Assembly (NCBI GenBank): GCA_009746045.1
Contig: RPFO01000017.1
Span: 1,406,556 to 1,470,555 of the forward strand
Source of the DNA: Mesostigma viride
Lineage: Eukaryota; Streptophyta; Mesostigmatophyceae; Mesostigmatales; Mesostigmataceae
Direction of reading: 5' to 3'
Length of the DNA: 64,000 nt
This document shows, in pieces, positions 16,824-26,026 of this stretch. The position numbers and the translations under genes were made by a program. The notes under the pieces were generated by a model. The model was not told the origin of the DNA, ran no database searches, and saw only the letters and a list, made by a program, of their open reading frames with translations. The stretch's first letter is position 1; each line of letters begins with the position of its first letter.

Positions 16824-18870
16824 TTAATTAATTAATTATCAACATCGCTCCGTTGGGAGTCAATGTAGCGCATATCCCTGAGAAGGGGCATATGGCTTTT
16901 AATACATCCTAGGCTACTTCATGCAAGGGTGGGAATGTAAGCTACCCTTGCTCTAGGTGCACCAGGGCACCTGCACCCTCATGGTCTATCACGCTATGCC
17001 CGGGTAAGGGGGGGAGCATGCCTGTGAGGGAGGAAGATCAGCATGGCTATACAAGAGCTAGGACATGGCTGCTCGACAGAGAGCATCTCTCTGCATGGCA
17101 TAGCATGGCTAAATTCTTAATGCAACATCCATGGGGGGGTCCCATTATAGGCATGGCTTGGCTAAACATAGCCAGGGCGTAGCATGGCTGTACTAGGCTA
17201 TGGCTGGTGGTGGACCGTGCGTTGGCGGCACGTGACTAGGTGTGTTGGCACAGCTAGGCAAATAGTCTAGGCATGGCTGCCTTAGCGGCAGTGACGCCAA
17301 GGGTTACAATCTAGGGCTATTGCTATTCTAGCCCGCTGGGGGCGTCCACATCTTGTGGTTGATCATCAGGTCCCCGCCCCTCCAGTACACCTTGGGCTTC
17401 TGGGGGTCCTGCTTATGGCGGAGGTGTTCCGGCCACAGGTCGCGTCGCTGCTGTTGCTGAGCGGGGGTGAGGTCGTCATCCAGCGTCCAGGTGAGGTCGT
17501 GCAACCGCTTGCGACGAGAGAGGAACCGCTGCTTATCCTCAGGGGAGGGGAAGGTGAGGAGGACTGGTGGGGGAGCCGCCTTGTCCCGTGAGTGGGGAAG
17601 GCGGTGGCACCCGCTCAGTGCTACCTCACCTACCAGGCCCATGAGGGTAAGAAGCTGGTTCTTGAGCTCGTCAGCAAGAGAGGTTGACGTCTCACCTGGC
17701 TTCTGGGGGAAGCGACGTAGCACCACTCGGCACTCGCGGCGAGCGCGGTCGGTGACCTCCCGTTGCTGGGCCTGGCGGTGGTTCTCCAGCTCCTGGAGCT
17801 TTGTGGCGATGGCGTCGGTGGTGGAGGCGGTCGCTGACCGCAGCAGGTCCGCGTAGGAGAGCGGCGGGAGGTCGCCAGCATCCTGCCGGGGTGGCTGGGA
17901 TGCAATGGTGGCCGTCTGCTCCGCTATCTTGGGGACCTGTGTGGCCAGGGCCTCGGTGTGGGCGGTGATGGCCTCAAGCTTCTTCAGGAGCACGCCACAC
18001 TTTCCCTCCACCTGGTTAAGGCGAGAGACAAGTGTAGCATGCTTTTCCGAAGCCTGCTCCGCGGTGTGTAGAGCCGTGAACTGGGGTTGGAGCTTGTGGA
18101 CGACCTTGGTTTCCACGTTGGAGACCCGGGCCTCGACCTTGTTGAGCGTGGTGTTCAGCGATGTCAGCTGCTCGGCCAGCGGCCAGGTCACGTGCTCCTC
18201 CAGCACTGCGCGGAGGTCATCCTTGCAGAGGGAGGAAGCCGATGGGGCTGCCGGCTGTGCGGGGGCTGGGGTGCGGAGCGTGCGGGTGAGGTCGGAGAGG
18301 TGGCTCTGGAATTGGCTGGTCAAGATAATCAGGCGTTGTTGTACTTCGTCCAAAGCATAGAGCCAGGACATGTCTCCATTGTAGTCGATAGCCGCCCCCC
18401 CCTTGGGCACGAAGAGCTTCCGCTCCTGTTCGAGGAACTGGAGAACCTCAATGCATTCCTGCGGCGACAATTCTTGCCACACGGTCCAGCCGAAGCGTCG
18501 GTCGCCGGGGAGGAACTTGCTCCAGTTGCGAGCGTGGCAGGGTTTCTTGGGCTCAGGCGAGGCGCTGGGCGATGGGGCTGCTGGCGGTGGGTTGGCGAGC
18601 CCAGGCGGCTGGGCAAGAACGATGGCGAGCGGGTTGGGCTGGGAGCCGGTAAGCTCCTTTTCCAAACCCCGTTTTGCTTTAGAGGTCGTCATAGCTGCCT
18701 GTCACGTGATAACTTCCGCAATACTGCGTTTCAGCCGTAACCGATTATACTGGCGGGTGCGTCTCAAAAAAGCGCATCGAATGCGAGTGGTCTGACCGAA
18801 TTTGGGGCTCAGATGCAAAAGATCTGAACTCCGCCGTCAGCCATACCGCCGTCAGCCATTTTCGTTGCCG
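16824..18870 (-). mobile_element. ORF1-only LINE copy B, inserted in the PLV ATPase gene
   Basis: This 2,047-bp element lies on the minus strand: 5' end near 18870, intact ORF1 (17328-18692), 3' UTR (16840-17320), and a TTAA-type tail at 16824-16838. The flanking 11-bp duplication fixes both ends, so this is a complete insertion carrying ORF1 and no reverse transcriptase. It gives the best-defined unit of this family in the window. It must have been mobilised by enzymes supplied in trans. Confidence 0.85.
17328..18692 (-). CDS. LINE ORF1 protein, intact, 454 aa
   Basis: The ATG at 18692 gives MTTSKAKRGLEKELTGSQPN. A Pro/Ser-rich N-terminus is followed by a long helical region (residues about 165-310, including LTSLNTTLNKVEARVSNVET), which is probably a coiled coil for trimerisation. 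The C-terminal nucleic-acid-binding part contains ECRVVLRRFPQK, VLLTFPSPEDKQRFLSRRKR and LDDDLTPAQQQQRRDLWPEH. This order (coiled coil, RRM-like, C-terminal domain) is that of L1-type ORF1 proteins. It is the only undamaged ORF1 in the window, consistent with a recent insertion into the provirus. Confidence 0.7.
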   Translation of the reverse strand: MTTSKAKRGLEKELTGSQPNPLAIVLAQPPGLANPPPAAPSPSASPEPKKPCHARNWSKFLPGDRRFGWTVWQELSPQECIEVLQFLEQERKLFVPKGGAAIDYNGDMSWLYALDEVQQRLIILTSQFQSHLSDLTRTLRTPAPAQPAAPSASSLCKDDLRAVLEEHVTWPLAEQLTSLNTTLNKVEARVSNVETKVVHKLQPQFTALHTAEQASEKHATLVSRLNQVEGKCGVLLKKLEAITAHTEALATQVPKIAEQTATIASQPPRQDAGDLPPLSYADLLRSATASTTDAIATKLQELENHRQAQQREVTDRARRECRVVLRRFPQKPGETSTSLADELKNQLLTLMGLVGEVALSGCHRLPHSRDKAAPPPVLLTFPSPEDKQRFLSRRKRLHDLTWTLDDDLTPAQQQQRRDLWPEHLRHKQDPQKPKVYWRGGDLMINHKMWTPPAG

Positions 18871-18881
18871 TCATTCGACAA
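18871..18881. repeat. target-site duplication of LINE B, right copy
   Basis: Second copy of TCATTCGACAA; the ATPase reading frame resumes within it. Confidence 0.9.
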
Positions 18882-19628
18882 GCTCTACCTTATCAGTGGA
18901 TCCGCACACACGGAGCCAAAGTACAAAGAGCTCCCCGAGCCAGTGATGGAGATGGAAGTGTACTCCAACCTGGCATTCGATGGGATGGTGGATCACATCA
19001 AATCTGACCTCCACGAGTACGAGCGGTACAAGGACGATCTCAAGGTTTGGGAAGCGTTCCAGCGCGAATACATCCACGGAAAGAAAAACGAAGATTTGAT
19101 GGAGCTGTCGATGTATCTGCGTCTAGACGCCATGAACTGGACGAAACCCGAGACCAGATTCTAGCACGGTCCTCCGAGCTCGCTGATTCTCGTTGACGAT
19201 ATGCAAGGGAGCGCACTCTACCAAAGCTCTTCCAAGAACGCTGTCGCGGCTTTTGCTTTCAAGCACAGGCATTTCCTAACGAGTATGATTTTCCTTACGC
19301 AAGCGTACACCAGCGGTGGTGTCCCTAGAGCAGTGCGAGCCAATATCAGTTTTCTGGCTCTTTTTCGCACAAAAGACCACAGGGCCGCGCGTCACATCGC
19401 GGAAGAGAGCGCAGGAGCCGTGGCGCCAGACGAGTTTCTCGCGCTGTGGGATCACGCCGTCAAGGACGACCCTCATAGCTTTTTCGGGATCGACTTCGAC
19501 CAACGCGACCCGAAAAAAATGTTTCGAAAGAACTTCAATGTTTTCTTGTCGATAAAATAAATTTCTCTGATTATAATATAACATGAATCCTTCGCCCGCA
19601 AAACGATACACTGGCGTCGAGAAGGAGT

Positions 19629-19790
19629 AGTTGTACAAGCTACTGCTTATACTTTTTACAGTATGCGGAAACCCTTTTGCTAAGGTTAACGCATATTCTT
19701 ACATCCTGCGCAGGATGTAAGAATATGCGTTAACCTTAGCAAAAGGGTTTCCGCATACTGTAAAAAGTATAAGCAGTAGCTTGTACAACT
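19629..19790. repeat. perfect 162-bp palindrome, copy 1
   Basis: Two 81-bp arms with no spacer, centred on TCCTGCGCAGGA at 19709/19710. The arms were compared base by base and match exactly. Confidence 0.95.
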
Positions 19791-20003
19791 TAGAACCAGC
19801 GCGGCGCGGAAGTCACGGGTTCGAAACCTCGTGGGGTCAGTGCCGAGTAGGGATTATTTGGGAGGATCCGCCGGGGCACCGGTCGGACCTAATTAATCGC
19901 CTAGCGAGGTAGATATCGAACCTATCGAATTAGTAATTCGATGCGGAAGTAAACCCTAGCTAGGGAGCCGCTTAATATTCCGCCCCAACGCGCAAAGGTT
20001 TTA
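19791..20003. repeat. 213-bp spacer with tRNA B-box-like motif, copy 1
   Basis: It contains GGGTTCGAAACC within a short stem (CACGGG/CCTCGTG with one wobble pair), like a tRNA T-arm or pol III B box. No acceptor stem or anticodon arm could be built. The second copy lies at 20166-20378. Confidence 0.8.
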
Positions 20004-20165
20004 AGTTGTACAAGCTACTGCTTATACTTTTTACAGTATGCGGAAACCCTTTTGCTAAGGTTAACGCATATTCTTACATCCTGCGCAGGATGTAAGAATA
20101 TGCGTTAACCTTAGCAAAAGGGTTTCCGCATACTGTAAAAAGTATAAGCAGTAGCTTGTACAACT
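20004..20165. repeat. perfect 162-bp palindrome, copy 2
   Basis: Matches copy 1 along its length as read; starts 375 bp after it. Confidence 0.95.
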
Positions 20166-20378
20166 TAGAACCAGCGCGGCGCGGAAGTCACGGGTTCGAA
20201 ACCTCGTGGGGTCAGTGCCGAGTAGGGATTATTTGGGAGGATCCGCCGGGGCACCGGTCGGACCTAATTAATCGCCTAGCGAGGTAGATATCGAACCTAT
20301 CGAATTAGTAATTCGATGCGGAAGTAAACCCTAGCTAGGGAGCCGCTTAATATTCCGCCCCAACGCGCAAAGGTTTTA
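20166..20378. repeat. 213-bp spacer, copy 2
   Basis: Direct repeat of 19791-20003 in the same orientation, including the B-box-like motif. Confidence 0.8.
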
Positions 20379-20540
20379 AGTTGTACAAGCTACTGCTTAT
20401 ACTTTTTACAGTATGCGGAAACCCTTTTGCTAAGGTTAACGCATATTCTTACATCCTGCGCAGGATGTAAGAATATGCGTTAACCTTAGCAAAAGGGTTT
20501 CCGCATACTGTAAAAAGTATAAGCAGTAGCTTGTACAACT
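20379..20540. repeat. perfect 162-bp palindrome, copy 3
   Basis: Third copy; its end abuts the right GGAGT duplication at 20541-20545. Confidence 0.95.
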
Positions 20541-20813
20541 GGAGTACGTTCTAGACACTCAAGCACTGCTTCGGTACTGCTCTGGATCCCGTCTCGGATC
20601 TAAAACGTTAGAACGTGTCGTTAGGATCCTTCAAGAAGCTGGTCACAACGACACGATACCGTCCACCTGTCACGATATGAAACCCGAAATACGATTGGCT
20701 ATCCTCGCCTTGGTGAGCGACAGGAGGCGTCCACGTGGTCGTTTACCCTCCAAAACGGAAAAACGACACGAACCGAAGCGACCCAGAGGACGCCCAAGAA
20801 TCCACCCCGTGGG

Positions 20814-20823
20814 GTATAAAAAG
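20814..20823 (+). promoter_or_regulatory. TATA box of the recombinase gene
   Basis: gtataaaaag lies 22 bp upstream of the recombinase ATG at 20846, inside the 3' part of the AT-hook frame. Confidence 0.5.
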
Positions 20824-20845
20824 CCACGGGCAAAAAAATTGTCTC

Positions 20846-22129
20846 ATGTTCAGTCATCAAATGACGGTGACTGTAGAGGAGCGTCGCGAGCAGTGGCGAC
20901 GGGCGCAGGCGAAGAGGCGAGCCATCGCCCGCGACCAGACGAACTGCATCTCGGCGAAAAGCAAGGTCAAGAAGGGCATTTGGAATCCCAGTGACCGATG
21001 GATCGCGAACAACCAGGAGTGCGCGGACAAGATCGGCTTGGAAGCGACCTCTCCACCCTCGCCGGAACCGGTTAACCCCGGCAAAACTACCGCGCGAGTT
21101 AGCGATGGGCGATATTGGACGTTCAACGAGGCCGTCGCCGCAGCGGATGCCCGGCCAGAGCATCACGAGCCTGGCAGGCCCTCGAAAGAGCGAGGGGCGA
21201 CGCGCAGAACTGCGAAAGGTTACATCGGCAGGCTGCGAGTTCTTCTCGACAAAATGGGGTGCTCGCAAGACGAGTCGGTCGACTGCCTCGCCGACACCGC
21301 CCTCGTCCTTCGCGTCGTCCACGAGACCTCGGAACCCAAACGCAATCTCGCGCATTCGAAAGAGGACGCGTGGAGGGAGAACGAGAAGAACCTGTTTGGC
21401 GTCGTCAACGGGGTGAATCGAATGATGCCATCCGAGAAGAGGCTCCCACGCGACGTGACGGACGCGTATGCTGCCCGGGTCAGTGAGCTGAAGGTCGGCG
21501 ATATCGACAGGAAGTTCTACAGGGACGAGAACAAGCCCCTGAGACACACGTACGAGCAGCTCCAGCGGATCGCCGCCGCCGAGTACAAAAAGGACCCTAC
21601 TTCCGACGCAGCTCTGATGGGTCTTCTATACCTGTCCGGCGAGAAACTGCCACCGACCAGGTACGACCACGATCAAATGCGCATCGTCGGGTCCATCGAC
21701 GAGCTCGGGCCGCACGAGAACGGATACATCCCGAGCGAGCATCGCATCATCATCAAAAAATTCAAGACGCGAGAGACTTTCGGCGTCTACGACTTCAAGA
21801 TCCCAGACGGGTACTCTAAGCTGATTAACGCACTTGGGGCGAGAGCTAACCAGGCATACGTATTCGAGGACCCGAGGTCTCCGGGCAATCCAATAGATCA
21901 CACCCTATATAGCAACCGCTATAACCGCATCTACCACGGAATCGATGCAACGAGGCAGGCGTACATCACCCGTTTTCTGAAGGGCGCGTCGTGGCAAAAG
22001 CGAAAATGGGCTGGTGACTTGATGGGACACGACGTGCTCACAGGAGCCCTTTACGAGCGGCAGGGGGGTGATTTCACCCCCAAGGGTGGCGAGACTGGCG
22101 GACGTCGGCTGAGGCCGAGGAAAAAGTAG
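20846..22129 (+). CDS. PLV tyrosine recombinase/integrase
   Basis: The ATG at 20846 (MFSHQMTVTVEERREQWRRA) is preferred over an upstream non-ATG start because of the TATA box just before it; length 427 aa. The catalytic half is C-terminal: a possible first Arg in LPPTRYDH, the RQAYITRFL segment equivalent to the HxxR box, the LMGHDV box with the conserved GH, and the nucleophile Tyr in GALYERQ. The basic N-terminal part probably binds DNA. Tyrosine recombinases integrate many PLVs into host DNA. The frame is intact. The ordinary TAG stop argues against UAG reassignment in this genome. Confidence 0.8.
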   Translation: MFSHQMTVTVEERREQWRRAQAKRRAIARDQTNCISAKSKVKKGIWNPSDRWIANNQECADKIGLEATSPPSPEPVNPGKTTARVSDGRYWTFNEAVAAADARPEHHEPGRPSKERGATRRTAKGYIGRLRVLLDKMGCSQDESVDCLADTALVLRVVHETSEPKRNLAHSKEDAWRENEKNLFGVVNGVNRMMPSEKRLPRDVTDAYAARVSELKVGDIDRKFYRDENKPLRHTYEQLQRIAAAEYKKDPTSDAALMGLLYLSGEKLPPTRYDHDQMRIVGSIDELGPHENGYIPSEHRIIIKKFKTRETFGVYDFKIPDGYSKLINALGARANQAYVFEDPRSPGNPIDHTLYSNRYNRIYHGIDATRQAYITRFLKGASWQKRKWAGDLMGHDVLTGALYERQGGDFTPKGGETGGRRLRPRKK

Positions 22130-22323
22130 ATAGTTTCCCGTGGGAAATTTTCATGATGTCGAAAAGTATATTCTAAAATGCATGCAATGTGCATGAAATA
22201 AAAAAGTTCCATGGGATCATTTTCTCGAGGTTCGAGGTTCGAGTTTTGTGTGTTTTTAGACGAACTGAATATTTTTTAATCCAAACTTTTTTTTTCTAAA
22301 CATACGATATACAGCCTTCCAGC
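22130..22323. other. PLV spacer between recombinase and primase-helicase
   Basis: It holds an inverted repeat TTTCCCGTGGGAAA at 22135-22148, possibly part of a terminator, and an A/T-rich region before the next ATG. No gene seen. Confidence 0.4.
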
Positions 22324-25300
22324 ATGGTCTCGAACTTCAACCTGCATGACGACACGGTCGACCGACACGACGTAACCGACAAGCCGACACGAGTCGATTC
22401 CCAGTTGGAGATCTCCCACGGGAATAAAGGTGGACTCTCCCACGACAATCCACACTCTCGCGCTCACACAACCTCTAAGATGTCAACCGCCGCGGAATTT
22501 GTTCCTCTGTGGTTCGCGTCGAAAGATACGCCTTTCTTTGCTCGGAAGCCGGGGGTGATGTACTCGTACGAAGAGGAAAAACCCCAAGACGCTTCGGAGG
22601 CGTATGGTCGCTCTCGTGGGATGAAGTACCTCATGGCGCTGAACACGTACAAAAAAACGAACATGTATGCCGCTTTTGGGTGCAGGGAGGACTTGATCAA
22701 GACCCACGCGGAGTTATCAACAAGCGATCCGCATTTGCTAGAAATTCTATCCCCCGACGTGAGCGTCGTCCCATATTTCGATTTTGACTGGGAAACGGAA
22801 GAACCCATTGACTACCAGCTGGAGAAGTACGCAAAAGCGGCCATATCGATGTTCTTCAACGACATGTACGAGATAACTGTTGACGAAGAGCGAGATATGC
22901 GGGTCCTTGTTGGCCATCGCGTCAGGAGCGGCATTTTCAAGAACTCTGTTCATGTCACGGTGCCGACGATCTACATCCCGACCATGGAGGATCGTGTCAA
23001 GATGGGAGAGCTTTTTCAGTCGTTCCTTCTTCAGTGCGCGATGGATTTATCTTCAGGATATCAGTCTGAGGTGTGCCAGAGACTCGTCAAGTCCCAGCAC
23101 TCGAAAGAGGATTGGGAGGACATGCACGCGAACGGGAACCCGATTGTGGAGAAAACAACTGGCGTTTGGGCGCCTAAACACGACATCAAGTTTTGCTATG
23201 ATAGAACAATCTATTCGAGGTACCGGGCCTTTCGCATGATAGGGATGAAGAAGCGCGGAGACAGCGGCGAGGACGCGTACCTCCGTCCAGTCCAAGGGGG
23301 TAGTTCCGACGTCGGCGAATATTTGGTGACTGTCTTCAACGAAGAGGGACTGACCCGGCTCCCCCATGTCGATGATGCGGAACTATCCGAAACGAGCCAT
23401 ACAGTGTTTCGAGGGTATGGGAAGACTATTCCACCACCTCAGGGCCTGGACATCTCGCCATCCATCGAAGCAATGAAAAGGTTTTCGCCTGGATGCAAGT
23501 TTATGCGCACAACCTGTAAAGAATCCGAGCGAGGTGTCGCAACGTTCGTCAAGTACTCCGTCGACTCTGTGGATCCGTTATGCAAGATCTGCCTCAAGAT
23601 ACACGACAACAACGGGCCTTATAACCTGCTACTCCCTAATGGCGCTGTACAGTACAGATGCCACCAGGACTCACAGCACCGATTCATCGAGATCTCCCCG
23701 CCCGTGATGAAGCTCGCGGACTCGGACAAAGTGCCGTTCACTCACAGTACTCGTCCGAAAAATCAGGCCTTTCAGCTGGGATGCGCTTTTAGAGGCCCGC
23801 ACAAGAGCACCATCCTCGTCCAGTCCAACTGCGGACAGGTAAATCTGAGAGGATTCGTGAACTCGTCAACGAGGCGGTGAGGAGGGATCCAGGTATTCGC
23901 GTGTGCTGCATGGTGGCTAACATCAGCCTGTCCAAGGAGGAGGATCGCAATTACAGTCTCTGGGCGAGGCGGGAGGACAGTCGTATGGGAGGACAACGCG
24001 TTCCATCTTGTCCAGTGACCCAAATTTTCGTCACTATCTCAGCGGCTCAAAGGGGATGATTTCTGACGACAGGGTGTTGATAGTCCTGAACAGCATCTTG
24101 CGCCTCACGGACCAACCGTTCGATCTCCTCATCCTAGACGAAATATACAACACCCTCACCGCCCTTTCACAGCGCTACGTGAAATCGCGCGAGGTGTTGA
24201 GAAAATTCGTCAGGCTCATCGAAACGTCCAAGGTCGTGATCGCGCTAGACGCTACTGTTACTCGAAAGGTCTACGATTTCATAGCGGCCTATCGCGCGGC
24301 GGACACTAATAATGGAGGTGGATTGCAACACCTTCAGGCGCCCTACCAACAGGACTCTGCGATGGGTGGACGTGACCTCAGAGAAGAACTGGCGAAAGGT
24401 CTGCGTGGACCGCTTTGTCGCTGAGTGTGAGAGGAGGATAGAGGCCGGAGAGAGGATTTTCTGCCCAATGTCTGGCAAAAAAGAGGCCGCCATGGCGTAT
24501 GAGGCACTCAGACCCTTCATCGACAAGCGCAAGAACGGGCGTCTCTACACTAGTCTGACGAGCAAGGAGGATCTAGAGGTAGTGGCGCGAATGCTGCGTG
24601 GGCTGACTTGGACTTTTTGATCTTCAGCCCCACGATCACGGTTGGAGTCAGCTACACGGAGCACACGTTCGACAGCATGGTGGGGCTCTTCATCAACGGG
24701 GACTACTACGCGAGCTACACGACAACCCTCCAGCAAATTTTCAGGGTGCGCCACTTAGTCAAGGGAGAGATGGTCATCTTCTATCGAGACACGACTTCGC
24801 TTCTTGACAGGCCTCCTACGGACTACGGTACGATCGTCGAGAACATGATCGCGGGGGACACTGCGCTCATCCAGCTGCTGTTCGACAACGCCGACGTAGT
24901 CTGCGACTGGAGCGCGGACAAGTCGCGTATCTACGACAGAAAATGCCCCAAATTCCGTCTCTTCTGCCGGAACCAGCAAGATCTCGCGGTGTCGAGGTCC
25001 CACTACAAGGGAAATCTCATCAAGATACTGACGGAGGACTACGGCGTGGAGGTGTCGGCAGTGGAGGAGTTGGGGGACATCGACGCCCCTCCGCTTCCGG
25101 TACTAGAAGATCCAGACAAGGACAGGGAGGTGGTGCTTCTGAGCGAGGAGGAGTACAAGGATCTAGAGGGGAGAATCGGCGGCACGGTTCCACTTTCACC
25201 GTACGAAATGCGTCTTAAGGCGGTGTACGAACTGACTCATCGGTTGTATGAGATTCCATATGATCTCATCGACGACGAGCTCCCTCAAATTCTGGACAAG

Positions 25301-25906
25301 GAGATGGGGAGGAAGGCGTACGTTGGCATTCGGCAATATTCGAAGTTGACGGGACTAGGAACCAAGGAGCATTTCAGAGACAATCTGTTGATTCTGCAGA
25401 AGTCAGAGTCCTTGTTTGATTTGAAGGCGTATTCTCGTTTTGGACTAGCACAGTCTCTGGCTATTACACTCAAGCTACTAGAAGGGACGCCTATCATCGA
25501 CTTCATCACGACGGCTGATCCGTCCAATCTCACAATGAAGTTGACGCGCGACGAGACGATTGCACTAGGGAATAAAATTGACAGCGAAATTGCCGACAAG
25601 GCCTGGTTCATGCGCTCAACATTTGGATACCAACGGCGAGCAGGCGAGGCTGGTAGTTTGTCTTTTGCACAGTGTAGCGGGCTCGTCAACAGGTTGTTAA
25701 GCCCGACTCTGGGAATTTCTGCCAAAGGGGCGAAGGGCAACAGTCGTGGCGGTGGTTACTTGGAAATTTCGAAGGCGGACATGCACGCGTTTCTTGATAG
25801 GTATAAACCCTCGTGGTGGGGCGACGAGGATGATTATTCGATCACGTCATTGTCTGGCCTGTCGATGGATGAAATCGCTCCTTTCCTGCAGGGTGCGGAT
25901 AAGTAA
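22324..25906 (+). pseudogene. PLV primase-SF2 helicase (origin-binding-protein type), several frameshifts
   Basis: This would be the replication protein, about 1,190 aa. The first frame (22324-23880) has a primase-type catalytic motif VVPYFDFDWE, then FKNSVHVTVP, and a zinc-binding CKIC...CHQDSQH, as in archaeo-eukaryotic primases. The helicase Walker A follows at about 23840: the first frame reads VQSNCG and the next frame reads TGKSERIRELV, so a one-base shift breaks it. A second shift occurs near 24000. The DExx box appears as LLILDEIY in 24008-24424. Further shifts lie near 24340 and 24610, before FSPTITVGVSY and LQQIFRVRHLV (late SF2 motifs) in 24608-25906. At least four frameshifts make it nonfunctional if they are real. 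It ends at TAA, with AATAAAA about 12 bp on. Confidence 0.75.
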
Positions 25907-26026
25907 ATTTTATATTTTAATAAAAGCCTGTTTCTGCCATGCATTTCTTTGTAAAGAGTTTACAACCTCCAAGACGTCGCGCTCAATGTCTCCTCGTCTC
26001 CGAGTAGACGTCGATCCGGTTCCGGT

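Larger units (their letters stand above)
16618..19560 (+). pseudogene. PLV DNA-packaging ATPase (HerA/FtsK type), split by a LINE and a stop codon
   Basis: The ATPase drives genome packaging into the capsid. The first part (16618-16823) has the Walker A motif GARRSGKT. The reading frame resumes exactly after the LINE's target duplication at 18871 (FDKLYLISGSAHTEPKYKEL); the duplicated interval is 2058 bp, a multiple of three. An in-frame TAG at 19162-19164 follows KPETRF, yet the same frame continues with the Walker B strand SSLILVDDMQ, then FLTSMIFLTQAYTSGGVPRA, and ends at 19560. So the gene carries at least two disabling changes: the 2,047-bp insertion and a nonsense codon. Other PLV genes end in TAG normally, so code reassignment is unlikely. 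Confidence 0.8.
19629..20540. mobile_element. 912-bp palindrome-rich insertion (foldback/MITE-like) with 5-bp TSD
   Basis: The insertion consists of three perfect 162-bp palindromes alternating with two 213-bp spacers (period 375 bp). It is flanked by GGAGT at 19624-19628 and 20541-20545. Its ends start AGTTGTACAAGC and end GCTTGTACAACT. No protein is encoded. The structure looks like a non-autonomous foldback element, or a single palindrome-bounded element that has been tandemly amplified. The family is not recognised. Confidence 0.75.
19583..20994 (+). pseudogene. PLV AT-hook protein gene, split by a palindromic transposon
   Basis: The ATG at 19583 follows ATATAAC. Fifteen codons (MNPSPAKRYTGVEKE) precede the insertion. 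The frame resumes at 20542 with EYVLDTQALLRYCSGSRLGS, then SKTLERVVRILQEAGHNDTI. Taking out the 912-bp insert and one copy of the 5-bp duplication joins the frame precisely. Further on are two AT-hook-type motifs, RRPRGRLPS and KRPRGRPRIHP, typical of minor-groove DNA binding. The last part overlaps the start of the recombinase gene. The close link to the recombinase suggests an accessory DNA-binding role. The true stop is uncertain; the frame is open to 20994. Confidence 0.6.

Noticed and set aside
19162-19164. UAG read as a sense codon (reassigned genetic code)
   Set aside because: The recombinase and other genes end in TAG, and the ATPase is already broken by a LINE, so a nonsense mutation is simpler.
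19791-20378. tRNA gene in the palindromic insertion
   Set aside because: Only a T-arm-like element is present; no acceptor stem, D-arm or anticodon arm could be placed on either strand.
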